Source of the DNA: Planctomycetota bacterium
Lineage (GTDB): Bacteria; Planctomycetota; Planctomycetia; Pirellulales; Lacipirellulaceae
Direction: 5' to 3'
Assembly: GCA_022615465.1 (NCBI GenBank)
Contig: JAKEGR010000166.1
Span: forward strand, 1 to 10,596
Length of the DNA: 10,596 nt
Position numbers and translations under genes: made by a program. The notes below the pieces were generated by a model that had not been told where the DNA came from, ran no database searches, and saw nothing but the letters and a program-made list of their open reading frames with translations. Shown piece by piece: positions 1 through 6,430 of the stretch (position 1 is its first letter; every line of letters begins with the position of its first letter).

Positions 1-1
1 A

Positions 2-460
2 CCGCGCTATCCGCAGCTCGACCAGGACAAGCTGCTCGTGGGCGCGTATCTGCACGACGCCGCGAAGACCGACGAGCTCTCCTACGAGCGCGACATCGCC
101 TACACCGACGAAGGCCAACTTCTGGGCCACATGATCCTCGGCATCACGATGATCGACAACAAGGTGCGTGAAGCCGAGCGGCTCTCGGGCGAGGCGTTCC
201 CCAAGCCGCTCGCGACCGAAATCAAGCACATGGTCATCAGCCATCACGGCGAGTACGAATTCGGCAGCGCGAAACTGCCGATGACGCTCGAAGCGGTCGC
301 CCTGCACCACCTCGACAACCTCGACGCCAAGCTGGCCAGCTTCACACAACTCATCAACGATTGCCCGAACGTCGAAAGCAACTGGACACAGTATCACACC
401 AACCTGGGGCGAAAACTTTACAAAGGGGCCGCCGCCAACGAGGAACGTGAATCCAATTAG
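2..460 (+). CDS. YhaM-family 3'-5' exoribonuclease, HD domain (5' end missing)
   Basis: This is the C-terminal part of an HD-domain phosphohydrolase; the frame is open from base 2, so the start lies outside the window. The HD pair is the His-Asp of 'AYLHDAAKTDEL' (bases 53-58). It is followed by 'GQLLGHMILG', by 'HMVISHHGEYEFGSAKLP' (about 230-285), and by 'ALHHLDNLDAKL' (about 300-335). This order of motifs (LHD.gK..EL, LLGH, SHHGE.E.GS, H.DNLDAK) is the pattern of the YhaM/CBF1 family, which degrades RNA or ssDNA from the 3' end using metal ions bound by the HD residues. The usual N-terminal OB-fold nucleic-acid-binding domain would be upstream and cannot be seen. The protein ends at TAG 458-460. 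The next gene, about 200 bp downstream, is also a 3'-5' exoribonuclease, so the context fits RNA turnover. The family call is firm; the exact substrate is inferred. Confidence 0.85.
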   Translation, partial: PRYPQLDQDKLLVGAYLHDAAKTDELSYERDIAYTDEGQLLGHMILGITMIDNKVREAERLSGEAFPKPLATEIKHMVISHHGEYEFGSAKLPMTLEAVALHHLDNLDAKLASFTQLINDCPNVESNWTQYHTNLGRKLYKGAAANEERESN

Positions 461-542
461 TGCCGGCGGATTGTCTCGCCAGGAAAACCACGGCATTCTG
501 GCTCTTCGGCACGGATGGTTACACAGCCCGCGATCTGTATTG

Positions 543-575
543 ACACTAACCCGAACTGGCGATTTGGGTTAGTGT
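543..575. repeat. Perfect 10-bp inverted repeat (hairpin) upstream of rnr
   Basis: ACACTAACCC (543-552) is exactly complementary to GGGTTAGTGT (566-575). Allowing one G-U pair, the stem grows to 13 bp (543-555 with 563-575) around a 7-nt loop. No T-run follows, so a classic intrinsic terminator for the upstream gene is unlikely. A TTGACA hexamer overlaps the left arm (540-545), but I see no convincing -10 at the right spacing. It may be a dispersed genomic palindrome or a leader structure. Confidence 0.6.
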
Positions 576-595
576 GGGATGTCTCATTCCTGGCC

Positions 596-616
596 GCGAG
601 CGGTATATCTGCTCGC
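596..616. repeat. Small hairpin in the rnr leader
   Basis: GCGAGC (596-601) pairs with GCTCGC (611-616) around a 9-nt loop. It lies 44 bases before the preferred rnr start and could form in the mRNA leader. The stem is short, so it may be chance in GC-rich DNA. Confidence 0.25.
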
Positions 617-659
617 TCTCCCCCTGCCCTTCGTCCCCCGTATCCGGTACGCTATCCTC

Positions 660-3137
660 ATGCCCGATCTCCGCACTTCCGTCCTCGAATTCGTCAACAA
701 GTCCAACTACCAGCCGCTCAAGCCAGCGGTCATCGCAAAGAAACTGAACCTCGATCAAGACGCGGTACGCGAGTTGAAGAAGCTGATCAAGCAGCTTGTG
801 AAGTCGGGCGAGCTGATGTACGGGCCAAGTCACCTGGTATTTGCCGCCGAGAAAAAGCCGCAGCGGCGCAAAGCAGCCGCAAGTGGGGCCGCGGACAGCG
901 ACAAGGCACCCTCCCCCCAACCCTCTCCCAAAGGGAGAGGGGGTACAAAAACCAAACCAAAATCCAAGCCCTCCGGCGACGCCAAGCATTTCACCGGCAT
1001 ATTCCGTCGCGCGGCGGCCGGCTTCGGCTTCGTCCGGCCAGAGGGCACGCAGCGCGCGGAAGGCCGCGATGCCGACATCTTCATCCCGGCCGACAAATGC
1101 GGCGACGCCGCCAATGGCGACGTCGTCTCGGTGCGGCTCGAATCGAAGCGCGGCCGCATGGGCAAACAGGAAGGCCACATCATCGATGTCGTCGAGCGGG
1201 CCGCCAGCCGCTTCGTCGGCGTCTATTTCGAGCAGGCCGGCATGGGACTCGTTCAAGTCGACGGCAAGATATTCACCGCACCGATCTATGTGGGCGACCC
1301 CGGCGCGAAGGGCGCGCTGGCCGACGACAAGGTGGTGATCGAAATGGTTCGCTTCCCGTCGCACGTCCGCGACGGCGAGGGAGTGATTGTCGAAGTCATC
1401 GGCCCGCGCGGCCAGCCCGGCGTCGACACGATGTCGATCATCCACGAGTTCGACTTGCCGGGAGAGTTTGATGAGGACGTGTTGGCCGATGCTCGCAAAC
1501 AGGCGGATCAATTCGACGAAGCGATTCCGAGAGGCCGACGCGATCTCACCAGCGACGTCATCGTGACGATCGACCCGGTCGACGCCCGTGATTTCGACGA
1601 TGCGATTTCCTTGGAACGGCTCGATAACGGCCACTGGTTGTTGGGCGTGCATATTGCCGACGTGTCGCATTTCGTTCAGCCGAAAACTCCCCTCGACCGT
1701 GAATCGCTCGACCGGGCCACGAGCGTCTACCTGCCCGACCGCGTGATCCCGATGCTGCCAGAGATCATCTCCAATAATCTCGCCAGCTTGCAGCCGGACA
1801 AAGTTCGCTACGCGCTGTCGTGCATGATCGAGATGACCGAAGACGGCATCCGCGTGGCGACCGACGTGTTCAAGAGCGCGATCCGCAGCCAGCGGCGGTT
1901 CACGTATGAGGAAGTGGATGAGTATTTGGCGGAGAAGGCGGTGGGCTTGTCGGTAGTAGCGGGCAGTGGAAAAAAAACGGCCAATCGCGGAAAAAGGCAC
2001 CCTCACCCCGGCCCTCTCCCAAAGGGAGAGGGAGGAATCCGAGCGACGCTTATGCCCGAAGTGGATGGACTCCTCGCGCGGATGCACGAACTGGCGATGA
2101 TGCTCCGCAGTCGCCGGTTTCAGCGAGGGTCGCTCGAACTCTCGATGCCGGAGATGAAAATCGATCTCGACGCCGACGGCCGCGTGAAGGGCGCCCATCT
2201 GGAACAAAACACCGAAAGCCATCAGATCATCGAGGAATTCATGCTCTCGGCCAACGAGGCGGTGGCCGAGCGGCTGGCCGACGCGGGTCTGATCTTTTTG
2301 CGGCGCGTCCACGGCAGCCCCGATCCGCGAAAGATGAAGGTGCTCACCGAATTCGTTCGCGAGATCGGTTACGACGTGGAAAACCTGGAGAACCGCTTCG
2401 AGTTGCAGAAGCTTCTCGACGACGTGAAGGGCGACCCCCGCCAGCACGCGATCAATTACGCCACGCTCCGCTCGATGCAGCGGGCCGTTTACAGCCCCGA
2501 AGACGACGGCCACTACGCCCTGGCCAGCGATTGCTACTGCCACTTCACCTCGCCCATTCGCCGCTATCCTGATCTCACCGTCCACCGGCTCATCGACCAG
2601 CTCAACCATCGCAAGAAACCAGAGCAACGGCTGGACGAATTGCTCGCTCTGGGCGATCACTGCAGCGAACGCGAGCAGCGGGCCACAAACGCCGAGCGGG
2701 AACTGAACAAGGTTAAGCTGCTCGACTATTTCGCAGACAAAATCGGCCTTGAATTGGAAGGCGTGATAACCGGTGTCGAAAGTTTCGGCCTGTTCATCCT
2801 GGGAAAGGAGATCCCCGCGGAAGGCTTCGTGCATATCAGTGCGCTAACCGATGATTTCTACCGCTACGACCGCGCGGGCCACGTCATCGCCGGCTTCCGC
2901 TCGGGCAATTCGTACCGCCTCGGCGACACGGTCCGCGTCGCCGTCGCCGCGGTGAACGTCGACGCTCGCGAACTCGACTTCCGCCTGCTCGGCCGCGCCG
3001 GCACAACCAAGGAACCCCGCGTCAAGCCGCCCACGAGATCGCGCGGGAAGAAACCTCTTCGTACTCGCAGTTCAGAAAGGCGCAAGCCGCCGCGTAAAGT
3101 GAAGAGCGACCACCCAAAACGGGGACGCCAACAATAG
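660..3137 (+). CDS. rnr: Ribonuclease R (RNB/VacB family 3'-5' exoribonuclease)
   Basis: This hydrolytic 3'-5' exoribonuclease degrades structured RNA. The 825-aa length fits the family (about 813 in E. coli). Visible order: an N-terminal winged-helix-like segment (about 3-62), a cold-shock OB domain with 'GFGFVRPEG' (about 108-165), a second OB-like segment (about 180-245), the RNB catalytic domain (about 290-650), an S1 domain with 'GVESFGLFI' (about 696-780), and a very basic Lys/Arg tail. The RNB metal-site motif is 'IDPVDARDFDDAI', with D305, D311, D313 and D314 at the same spacing as the four catalytic aspartates of RNase R/II. The conserved 'HFTSPIRRYPDLTVHR' begins at H628. I chose ATG 660 because the fold starts there; an in-frame ATG at 579 would add 27 hydrophobic residues unlike the family. 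Two copies of a palindromic element add segments near residues 83-96 and 447-459, a linker and a probable surface loop, without disturbing motifs. Confidence 0.93.
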   Translation: MPDLRTSVLEFVNKSNYQPLKPAVIAKKLNLDQDAVRELKKLIKQLVKSGELMYGPSHLVFAAEKKPQRRKAAASGAADSDKAPSPQPSPKGRGGTKTKPKSKPSGDAKHFTGIFRRAAAGFGFVRPEGTQRAEGRDADIFIPADKCGDAANGDVVSVRLESKRGRMGKQEGHIIDVVERAASRFVGVYFEQAGMGLVQVDGKIFTAPIYVGDPGAKGALADDKVVIEMVRFPSHVRDGEGVIVEVIGPRGQPGVDTMSIIHEFDLPGEFDEDVLADARKQADQFDEAIPRGRRDLTSDVIVTIDPVDARDFDDAISLERLDNGHWLLGVHIADVSHFVQPKTPLDRESLDRATSVYLPDRVIPMLPEIISNNLASLQPDKVRYALSCMIEMTEDGIRVATDVFKSAIRSQRRFTYEEVDEYLAEKAVGLSVVAGSGKKTANRGKRHPHPGPLPKGEGGIRATLMPEVDGLLARMHELAMMLRSRRFQRGSLELSMPEMKIDLDADGRVKGAHLEQNTESHQIIEEFMLSANEAVAERLADAGLIFLRRVHGSPDPRKMKVLTEFVREIGYDVENLENRFELQKLLDDVKGDPRQHAINYATLRSMQRAVYSPEDDGHYALASDCYCHFTSPIRRYPDLTVHRLIDQLNHRKKPEQRLDELLALGDHCSEREQRATNAERELNKVKLLDYFADKIGLELEGVITGVESFGLFILGKEIPAEGFVHISALTDDFYRYDRAGHVIAGFRSGNSYRLGDTVRVAVAAVNVDARELDFRLLGRAGTTKEPRVKPPTRSRGKKPLRTRSSERRKPPRKVKSDHPKRGRQQ
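905..941. repeat. Palindromic repeat element inside rnr, copy 1
   Basis: A 37-bp unit has a C-rich lead (905-920) followed by a perfect 9-bp stem, CCCTCTCCC (921-929) and GGGAGAGGG (933-941), around an AAA loop. It matches the unit at 1996-2032 at 34 of 37 positions without gaps. Here it is translated as 'APSPQPSPKGRG' (residues 83-94), in the linker between the winged-helix and cold-shock segments of RNase R, followed by a Lys/Thr/Pro-rich stretch. Confidence 0.85.
1996..2032. repeat. Palindromic repeat element inside rnr, copy 2
   Basis: This is the second copy of the unit at 905-941, with the same 9-bp stem (2012-2020 with 2024-2032) and AAA loop; only three lead positions differ. It is read in another frame than copy 1, giving 'HPHPGPLPKGEGG' (residues 447-459). 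It interrupts the RNB domain after 'FTYEEVDEYL' and before 'LLARMHELAMMLR', where other family members have a variable loop. The preceding bases (about 1955-1995) are low-complexity and may also belong to the insertion. Confidence 0.85.
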
Positions 3138-3171
3138 GGCGGCTGGAAATCGGAAGGCGTCTACGCCCCCA

Positions 3172-3188
3172 CTGGGGCGTTGCCCCAG
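3172..3188. repeat. Hairpin 1 of a cluster between rnr and gcvT
   Basis: CTGGGGC (3172-3178) and GCCCCAG (3182-3188) form a perfect 7-bp stem with a 3-nt loop, 34 bases after the rnr stop. It could stop transcription or protect the rnr 3' end, but no T-run follows. The sequence also resembles a common planctomycete dispersed repeat (from memory). Confidence 0.5.
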
Positions 3189-3202
3189 CCACCCATTCAG
3201 AC

Positions 3203-3223
3203 CCTTCGCAACTGTTGCGAAGG
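3203..3223. repeat. Hairpin 2 of a cluster between rnr and gcvT
   Basis: CCTTCGCAAC (3203-3212) and GTTGCGAAGG (3214-3223) are perfect 10-bp inverted repeats separated by one base; a physical hairpin would have 9 bp and a 3-nt loop. No T-run follows directly; the nearest AT-rich run is 'AATATTTT' from 3229. It may act with the hairpin at 3172-3188 as a factor-dependent or weak terminator of rnr. Confidence 0.5.
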
Positions 3224-3243
3224 AGCGGAATATTTTCCACCCC

Positions 3244-3262
3244 CTGACAGCCTCTCTGTCAG
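3244..3262. promoter_or_regulatory. 7-5-7 dyad overlapping the gcv promoter, possible operator
   Basis: CTGACAG (3244-3250) and CTGTCAG (3256-3262) form a perfect inverted repeat with a 5-bp centre. It covers the candidate -35 box and most of the spacer, where a bound dimeric regulator would block RNA polymerase. Alternatively it is a third structural hairpin of the local cluster. No regulator gene is nearby. Confidence 0.35.
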
Positions 3263-3272
3263 TCACTAGAAT
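3244..3272 (+). promoter_or_regulatory. Candidate sigma70 promoter of the gcv operon
   Basis: CTGACA (3244-3249; 5 of 6 to TTGACA) is separated by exactly 17 bases from TAGAAT (3267-3272; 5 of 6 to TATAAT). Transcription would begin near 3279, giving a leader of about 80 bases before gcvT. It is the only well-spaced pair I noticed in this intergenic region. It is a pattern match only; no transcription start data are available. Confidence 0.45.
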
Positions 3273-3361
3273 ATCGGGATCGTTGACTGCCGTTTTCAAT
3301 CAAACACCCAGCGATCAATCGCCGTCGCCTGGTGGAAGCAGATCCTGGCGATTGACCGCCG

Positions 3362-4558
3362 ATGACGACCGAACTGGCCAAGACGCCGCTCTATGATTGG
3401 CACGTCGCGCACGGAGGCCGGATCGTCGATTTCGGCGGCTGGGCGATGCCCGTGCAGTACACCACGATTGCCGACGAGCACGCGGCAACGCGCACCGCGG
3501 CGGGAGTGTTTGATATTTCGCACATGGGCCGGCTGCAATTCTTCGGTCCCGATGCGGATCGATTTCTCGACGCGGTCGTGACTCGCCGGGTCACCGACAT
3601 CAAGCCGGGACAGGTCCGCTACGCCCTGGTGTGCAACGAGCAGGGTGGCATCCTCGACGATGTACTCGTGTATCGCCTGCCGATGGAATCATCGGGTAGT
3701 CATGCCCCGGCCGCGTCCACCAACGAAGACGACACGCCGACATTTCAGGTCGTCACGAACGCTTTGAACCGCGCAGCAATCGTCGATTGGTTCAGGCACC
3801 GGTTGCCCGATTTCGCCACGCGGTTTGACGACGTAACGATCGGCACGGGAATGATCGCCGTTCAAGGCCCAAGGGCTGTTTCCACAATCGATTCCATCGT
3901 TGGCGGGAAGCTCGGCGGGTTGCGGAATTACACATCGACCAGCACCCATTTCGAGGGCAGGCCGATTTTGATCAGTCGCACTGGCTACACCGGCGAAGAC
4001 GGCAGCGAAATCATCTGCGCGGCCAGAGACACGACTGCTTTGTGGGAGCGAATCCTTCAAGCCGGCCAGGAAACGACCATTCGGCCCGTGGGGCTTGGCG
4101 CCCGCGACACGCTGCGTCTCGAAGCCGCCATGCCCCTCTACGGCCACGAGCTGAACGAAACAATCAACCCGTTTCAAGCCGGCCTGGGTTTTGCCGTGAA
4201 TTTCGGGAGCCGCGAGTTTGTCGGCCGCGAGGCACTCGAACGATTCGCCAGCGATGAAAGACAACCGGTCCGCGTCGGGCTACAACTTGATGGCAGGCGC
4301 TTACCGCGACAAGGCTGCTCCGTGTTGCAGGGCAACGAAACGGTCGGCGAAGTCACCAGCGGCACATTTTCGCCGACGTTCGAACGGCCGATCGCCATGG
4401 CCTACGTTCGCCCGTCGGCCCAGGCGGTTGGCTCGCGACTGGCCGTCGATATTCGCGGCACGCAGCACCCGGCCGTCGTTGTACCCCTGCCATTTTACGA
4501 ACGCGGAAAGAAGATTTTACCACAGAGACACGGAGAACACCGAGGAGAAATGCTTTGA
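3362..4558 (+). CDS. gcvT: Glycine cleavage system T protein (aminomethyltransferase)
   Basis: GcvT takes the aminomethyl group from lipoyl-GcvH and, with tetrahydrofolate, releases ammonia and forms 5,10-methylene-THF in the cytoplasm. Family landmarks are 'TPLYDWHVAHGGRIVDFGGWAMPVQY' at the N-terminus (split here as residues 8-33), 'GVFDISHMG' (about 49-57), 'GGILDD' with D99/D100 near the expected catalytic aspartate, 'SRTGYTGEDGSEI', and 'GARDTLRLEAAMPLYGHEL'. ATG 3362 fits the family start. At 398 aa it is longer than usual (364 in E. coli) for two visible reasons: an extra hydrophilic segment at about residues 109-126, and a C-terminal tail from residue 386 encoded by the inverted repeat at 4516-4674, beyond the natural-looking end 'PLPFYERGKK'. 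No clear Shine-Dalgarno precedes it. It is the first gene of the gcv cluster, with gcvH 136 bp downstream. Confidence 0.95.
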   Translation: MTTELAKTPLYDWHVAHGGRIVDFGGWAMPVQYTTIADEHAATRTAAGVFDISHMGRLQFFGPDADRFLDAVVTRRVTDIKPGQVRYALVCNEQGGILDDVLVYRLPMESSGSHAPAASTNEDDTPTFQVVTNALNRAAIVDWFRHRLPDFATRFDDVTIGTGMIAVQGPRAVSTIDSIVGGKLGGLRNYTSTSTHFEGRPILISRTGYTGEDGSEIICAARDTTALWERILQAGQETTIRPVGLGARDTLRLEAAMPLYGHELNETINPFQAGLGFAVNFGSREFVGREALERFASDERQPVRVGLQLDGRRLPRQGCSVLQGNETVGEVTSGTFSPTFERPIAMAYVRPSAQAVGSRLAVDIRGTQHPAVVVPLPFYERGKKILPQRHGEHRGEML

Positions 4559-4674
4559 CAGGATGAACAGGATTGAAATACAACAGGTGCCTCAAGAAAC
4601 GAAATCAACGTCTTGTACATCCTGTGAATCCCGTCTGTTTGTTTTCTCCGTGCATTCCGTGTCTCTGTGGTAAA
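4516..4674. repeat. Long imperfect inverted repeat spanning the end of gcvT and the gcvT-gcvH gap
   Basis: The outer arms are a perfect 19-bp match: TTTACCACAGAGACACGGA (4516-4534) and its exact reverse complement (4656-4674). Inner complementarity continues imperfectly: GAACACCGAGGAGAAA against the complement of 4641-4655, and CAGGATGAACAGGATTG (about 4560-4575) against the complement of about 4618-4635. The middle (about 4577-4612) is unpaired. I know this 'ACCACAGAGACAC..GAG' sequence, with its 'CAGGATGAACAGGAT' companion, as a dispersed palindromic repeat in many bacterial genomes. It contains no gene. Its left arm is translated as the end of GcvT; its right arm ends 9 bases before the gcvH ribosome-binding site. 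Confidence 0.85.
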
Positions 4675-4682
4675 TAACGATT

Positions 4683-4687
4683 AGGAG
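4683..4687 (+). promoter_or_regulatory. Ribosome-binding site of gcvH
   Basis: AGGAG lies 7 bases before GTG 4695 and fixes that GTG as the start. It is the only textbook Shine-Dalgarno I see in front of a gene in this window, and it suggests that gcvH is translated independently of gcvT. Confidence 0.75.
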
Positions 4688-4694
4688 TGAAGTT

Positions 4695-5084
4695 GTGAAG
4701 CCCGAGAATTTGTTGTTCGCCAAGACTCACGAATGGGTTGCCGTCGCCAACGAGGGCGGCCAGAAGATCGCCACCATCGGCCTCAGCGCGTTCGCTGTCG
4801 AAGCGCTGACCGATCTGGTGTTCATCGAGTTGCCGAAGGTCGGCCGGCAAGTCAAGGCAGAGGAGTCGTTCTGTGAAGTCGAATCCGTGAAAGCGGTGAG
4901 CGATGTCTACGCCCCAGTGACGGGCGAGGTCATCGCGGTCAACGAGTCGCTGCCCGACAATCTCGAAACACTCAGCAGCGACCCCTTCGGCGATGGCTGG
5001 ATCGCGCGCATCAAGGTTTCAGACGACTCCGCGCTGGCAAACCTGATGGACCACACTGCATACCAGAAGCAGTGTGAAGAGTAA
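4695..5084 (+). CDS. gcvH: Glycine cleavage system H protein (lipoyl carrier)
   Basis: GcvH shuttles the aminomethyl group between the P and T proteins on a lipoyl-lysine arm. The 129-aa length is normal. It opens with the family signature 'FAKTHEWV' and holds the lipoylation motif 'CEVESVKAVSD', in which K66 is the modified lysine, followed by 'VYAPVTGEV' and the C-terminal 'DPFGDGWIARIK'. The GTG start is supported by AGGAG seven bases upstream and by the family N-terminus. Its TAA shares one base with the ATG of gcvPA (TAATG), so the two should be translationally coupled. The octanoyltransferase gene at 8023 probably supplies its modification. Confidence 0.96.
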   Translation: MKPENLLFAKTHEWVAVANEGGQKIATIGLSAFAVEALTDLVFIELPKVGRQVKAEESFCEVESVKAVSDVYAPVTGEVIAVNESLPDNLETLSSDPFGDGWIARIKVSDDSALANLMDHTAYQKQCEE

Positions 5085-6430
5085 TGCCCTACCTCTACAA
5101 CACGCCTGAAGATCAAGCCGCCATGCTCGCCGCGATCGGCGCCCGTTCGATCGACGAGCTGTTCGCGATGATACCGGCCGACATGCGACTGCGGCGACCG
5201 CTGGCGATTCCACCGGCCATGTCCGAGATGGAGCTTACGCAGCACATGACCAGCCTCGCGGCGAAGAATACGCACGCCGGCCAGAAAGTGTGTTTCCTCG
5301 GCGGTGGCAGCTACGACCATTTCATCCCCGCCGCCGTCGATGAGTTGGCCGGTCGCGGCGAGTTCTACACCTCCTACACGCCCTATCAGGCCGAAGTCAG
5401 TCAAGGCAACTTGCAAGTCGTCTTCGAGTACCAGACGCTCATCGCACGGCTCACAGGGCTTGACGTGTCGAACGCCAGCCTCTACGACGGCGGCAGCGCG
5501 GCGGCCGAGGCCGTTCTCATGGCCATCAGCAGCACGCGGCGTTACGGCAAGGTCGTCATTGCGGCAAGCGTGCATCCGGAGTATCGGCAGACGATTGCCA
5601 CGTATCTGGAAAATCTGGGTGTCGAGTTGGAAACAATCGGCACGCCGCGCGGAGTCGTGCAGCCGCATGATCTGGCCGCCGCAGTGGACGACAAGACGGC
5701 CTGCGTCGTTGTGCAACAGCCAAATTTCTTCGGCTGCATCGAGGACGCGGCCGCGCTGGCCTCGATCGCGCATGATGCCGGCGCGCTGGTGGTCGCCGCG
5801 TTCGACCCGATCAGCCTGGGCCTGTTGAAGCGCCCCGGCGACTGGGGGGCCGATATCGCGGTGGCCGAAGGCCAGACGCTCGGCACGCCGATGCAATATG
5901 GCGGGCCGTATCTAGGCATCATGGCCTGCCGCGAAAAACTGGTTCGCCGCATGCCGGGCCGCATCGCCGGCCAAACGGGCGACCGCCGCGGCAAGCGGTG
6001 CTTCGTGCTGACGCTGCAAACGCGTGAACAGCACATCCGTCGCGAGAAGGCGACAAGCAACGTCTGCACCAACCAAGGCCTGTTCGCCCTGCGGGCCACA
6101 ATCTATCTCGCCCTGCTCGGCCCGCAAGGCCTCCGCGACACGGCCAACCTTTGCCTGCAAAAAACACGCTACGCCGTCGAGCGACTGTGCGAGCACGACC
6201 GCTTCGAGTTGGCATTCGATGCACCGACGTTCAAGGAAGTTGTCATCCGCGACCGTCGGGGGCGCGTCGATGAATTGCTGGCCGACGCCCTCGCCGCCGG
6301 CTTCCTCGCCGGCGTGCCGCTAGGGCAATGGTATCCTGAACTGCACGATTGTTTCCTCATCGCAGTAACCGAACAACGCACACGAAACGAAATCGACTCC
6401 TGGACACATGCGTTGGCAAAAATGACATGA
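5084..6430 (+). CDS. gcvPA: Glycine dehydrogenase (decarboxylating) subunit 1
   Basis: This is the alpha half of the two-subunit P protein, which with GcvPB decarboxylates glycine and passes the aminomethyl group to GcvH. The 448-aa length is typical of GcvPA. Motifs in order are 'FLGGGSYDHFIPAAVDEL' (about 69-86), 'YTPYQAEVSQGNLQVVFEYQT' (about 97-117, quoted in family form), 'NASLYDGGSA', 'GVVQPHDL', 'EGQTLGTPMQYGGPYLG' and 'RRMPGRIAGQT'. The PLP-binding lysine is not here, as expected; it is on GcvPB. The gene begins one base inside the gcvH stop codon and overlaps the gcvPB start by four bases (ATGA), the most tightly packed part of the operon. I see no insertion, frameshift or repeat within it. 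Confidence 0.96.
   Translation: MPYLYNTPEDQAAMLAAIGARSIDELFAMIPADMRLRRPLAIPPAMSEMELTQHMTSLAAKNTHAGQKVCFLGGGSYDHFIPAAVDELAGRGEFYTSYTPYQAEVSQGNLQVVFEYQTLIARLTGLDVSNASLYDGGSAAAEAVLMAISSTRRYGKVVIAASVHPEYRQTIATYLENLGVELETIGTPRGVVQPHDLAAAVDDKTACVVVQQPNFFGCIEDAAALASIAHDAGALVVAAFDPISLGLLKRPGDWGADIAVAEGQTLGTPMQYGGPYLGIMACREKLVRRMPGRIAGQTGDRRGKRCFVLTLQTREQHIRREKATSNVCTNQGLFALRATIYLALLGPQGLRDTANLCLQKTRYAVERLCEHDRFELAFDAPTFKEVVIRDRRGRVDELLADALAAGFLAGVPLGQWYPELHDCFLIAVTEQRTRNEIDSWTHALAKMT

Noticed and set aside
579..659. Upstream ATG 579 as the rnr start
   Set aside because: The extra 27 residues are hydrophobic and unlike RNase R N-termini, and the region contains a hairpin; ATG 660 starts the winged-helix segment.
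515..1471. 318-codon plus-strand frame overlapping the start of rnr
   Set aside because: Arg/Pro-rich shadow frame of rnr with no family pattern.
905..2032. CRISPR array from the two identical palindromic repeats
   Set aside because: Only two copies about 1.1 kb apart inside one gene, with no spacers or cas genes.
546..2834. 762-codon open frame on the minus strand opposite rnr
   Set aside because: It is a mirror of a GC-rich coding sequence. The plus strand carries all RNase R motifs, while the minus translation has no recognisable domain.
3138..3361. Glycine riboswitch before gcvT
   Set aside because: The region is mostly simple hairpins, and I cannot find the conserved glycine-aptamer core. 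A covariance-model search would settle it.
4907..5896. 329-codon minus-strand frame opposite gcvH/gcvPA
   Set aside because: Shadow of GcvPA, whose motifs are unambiguous on the plus strand.
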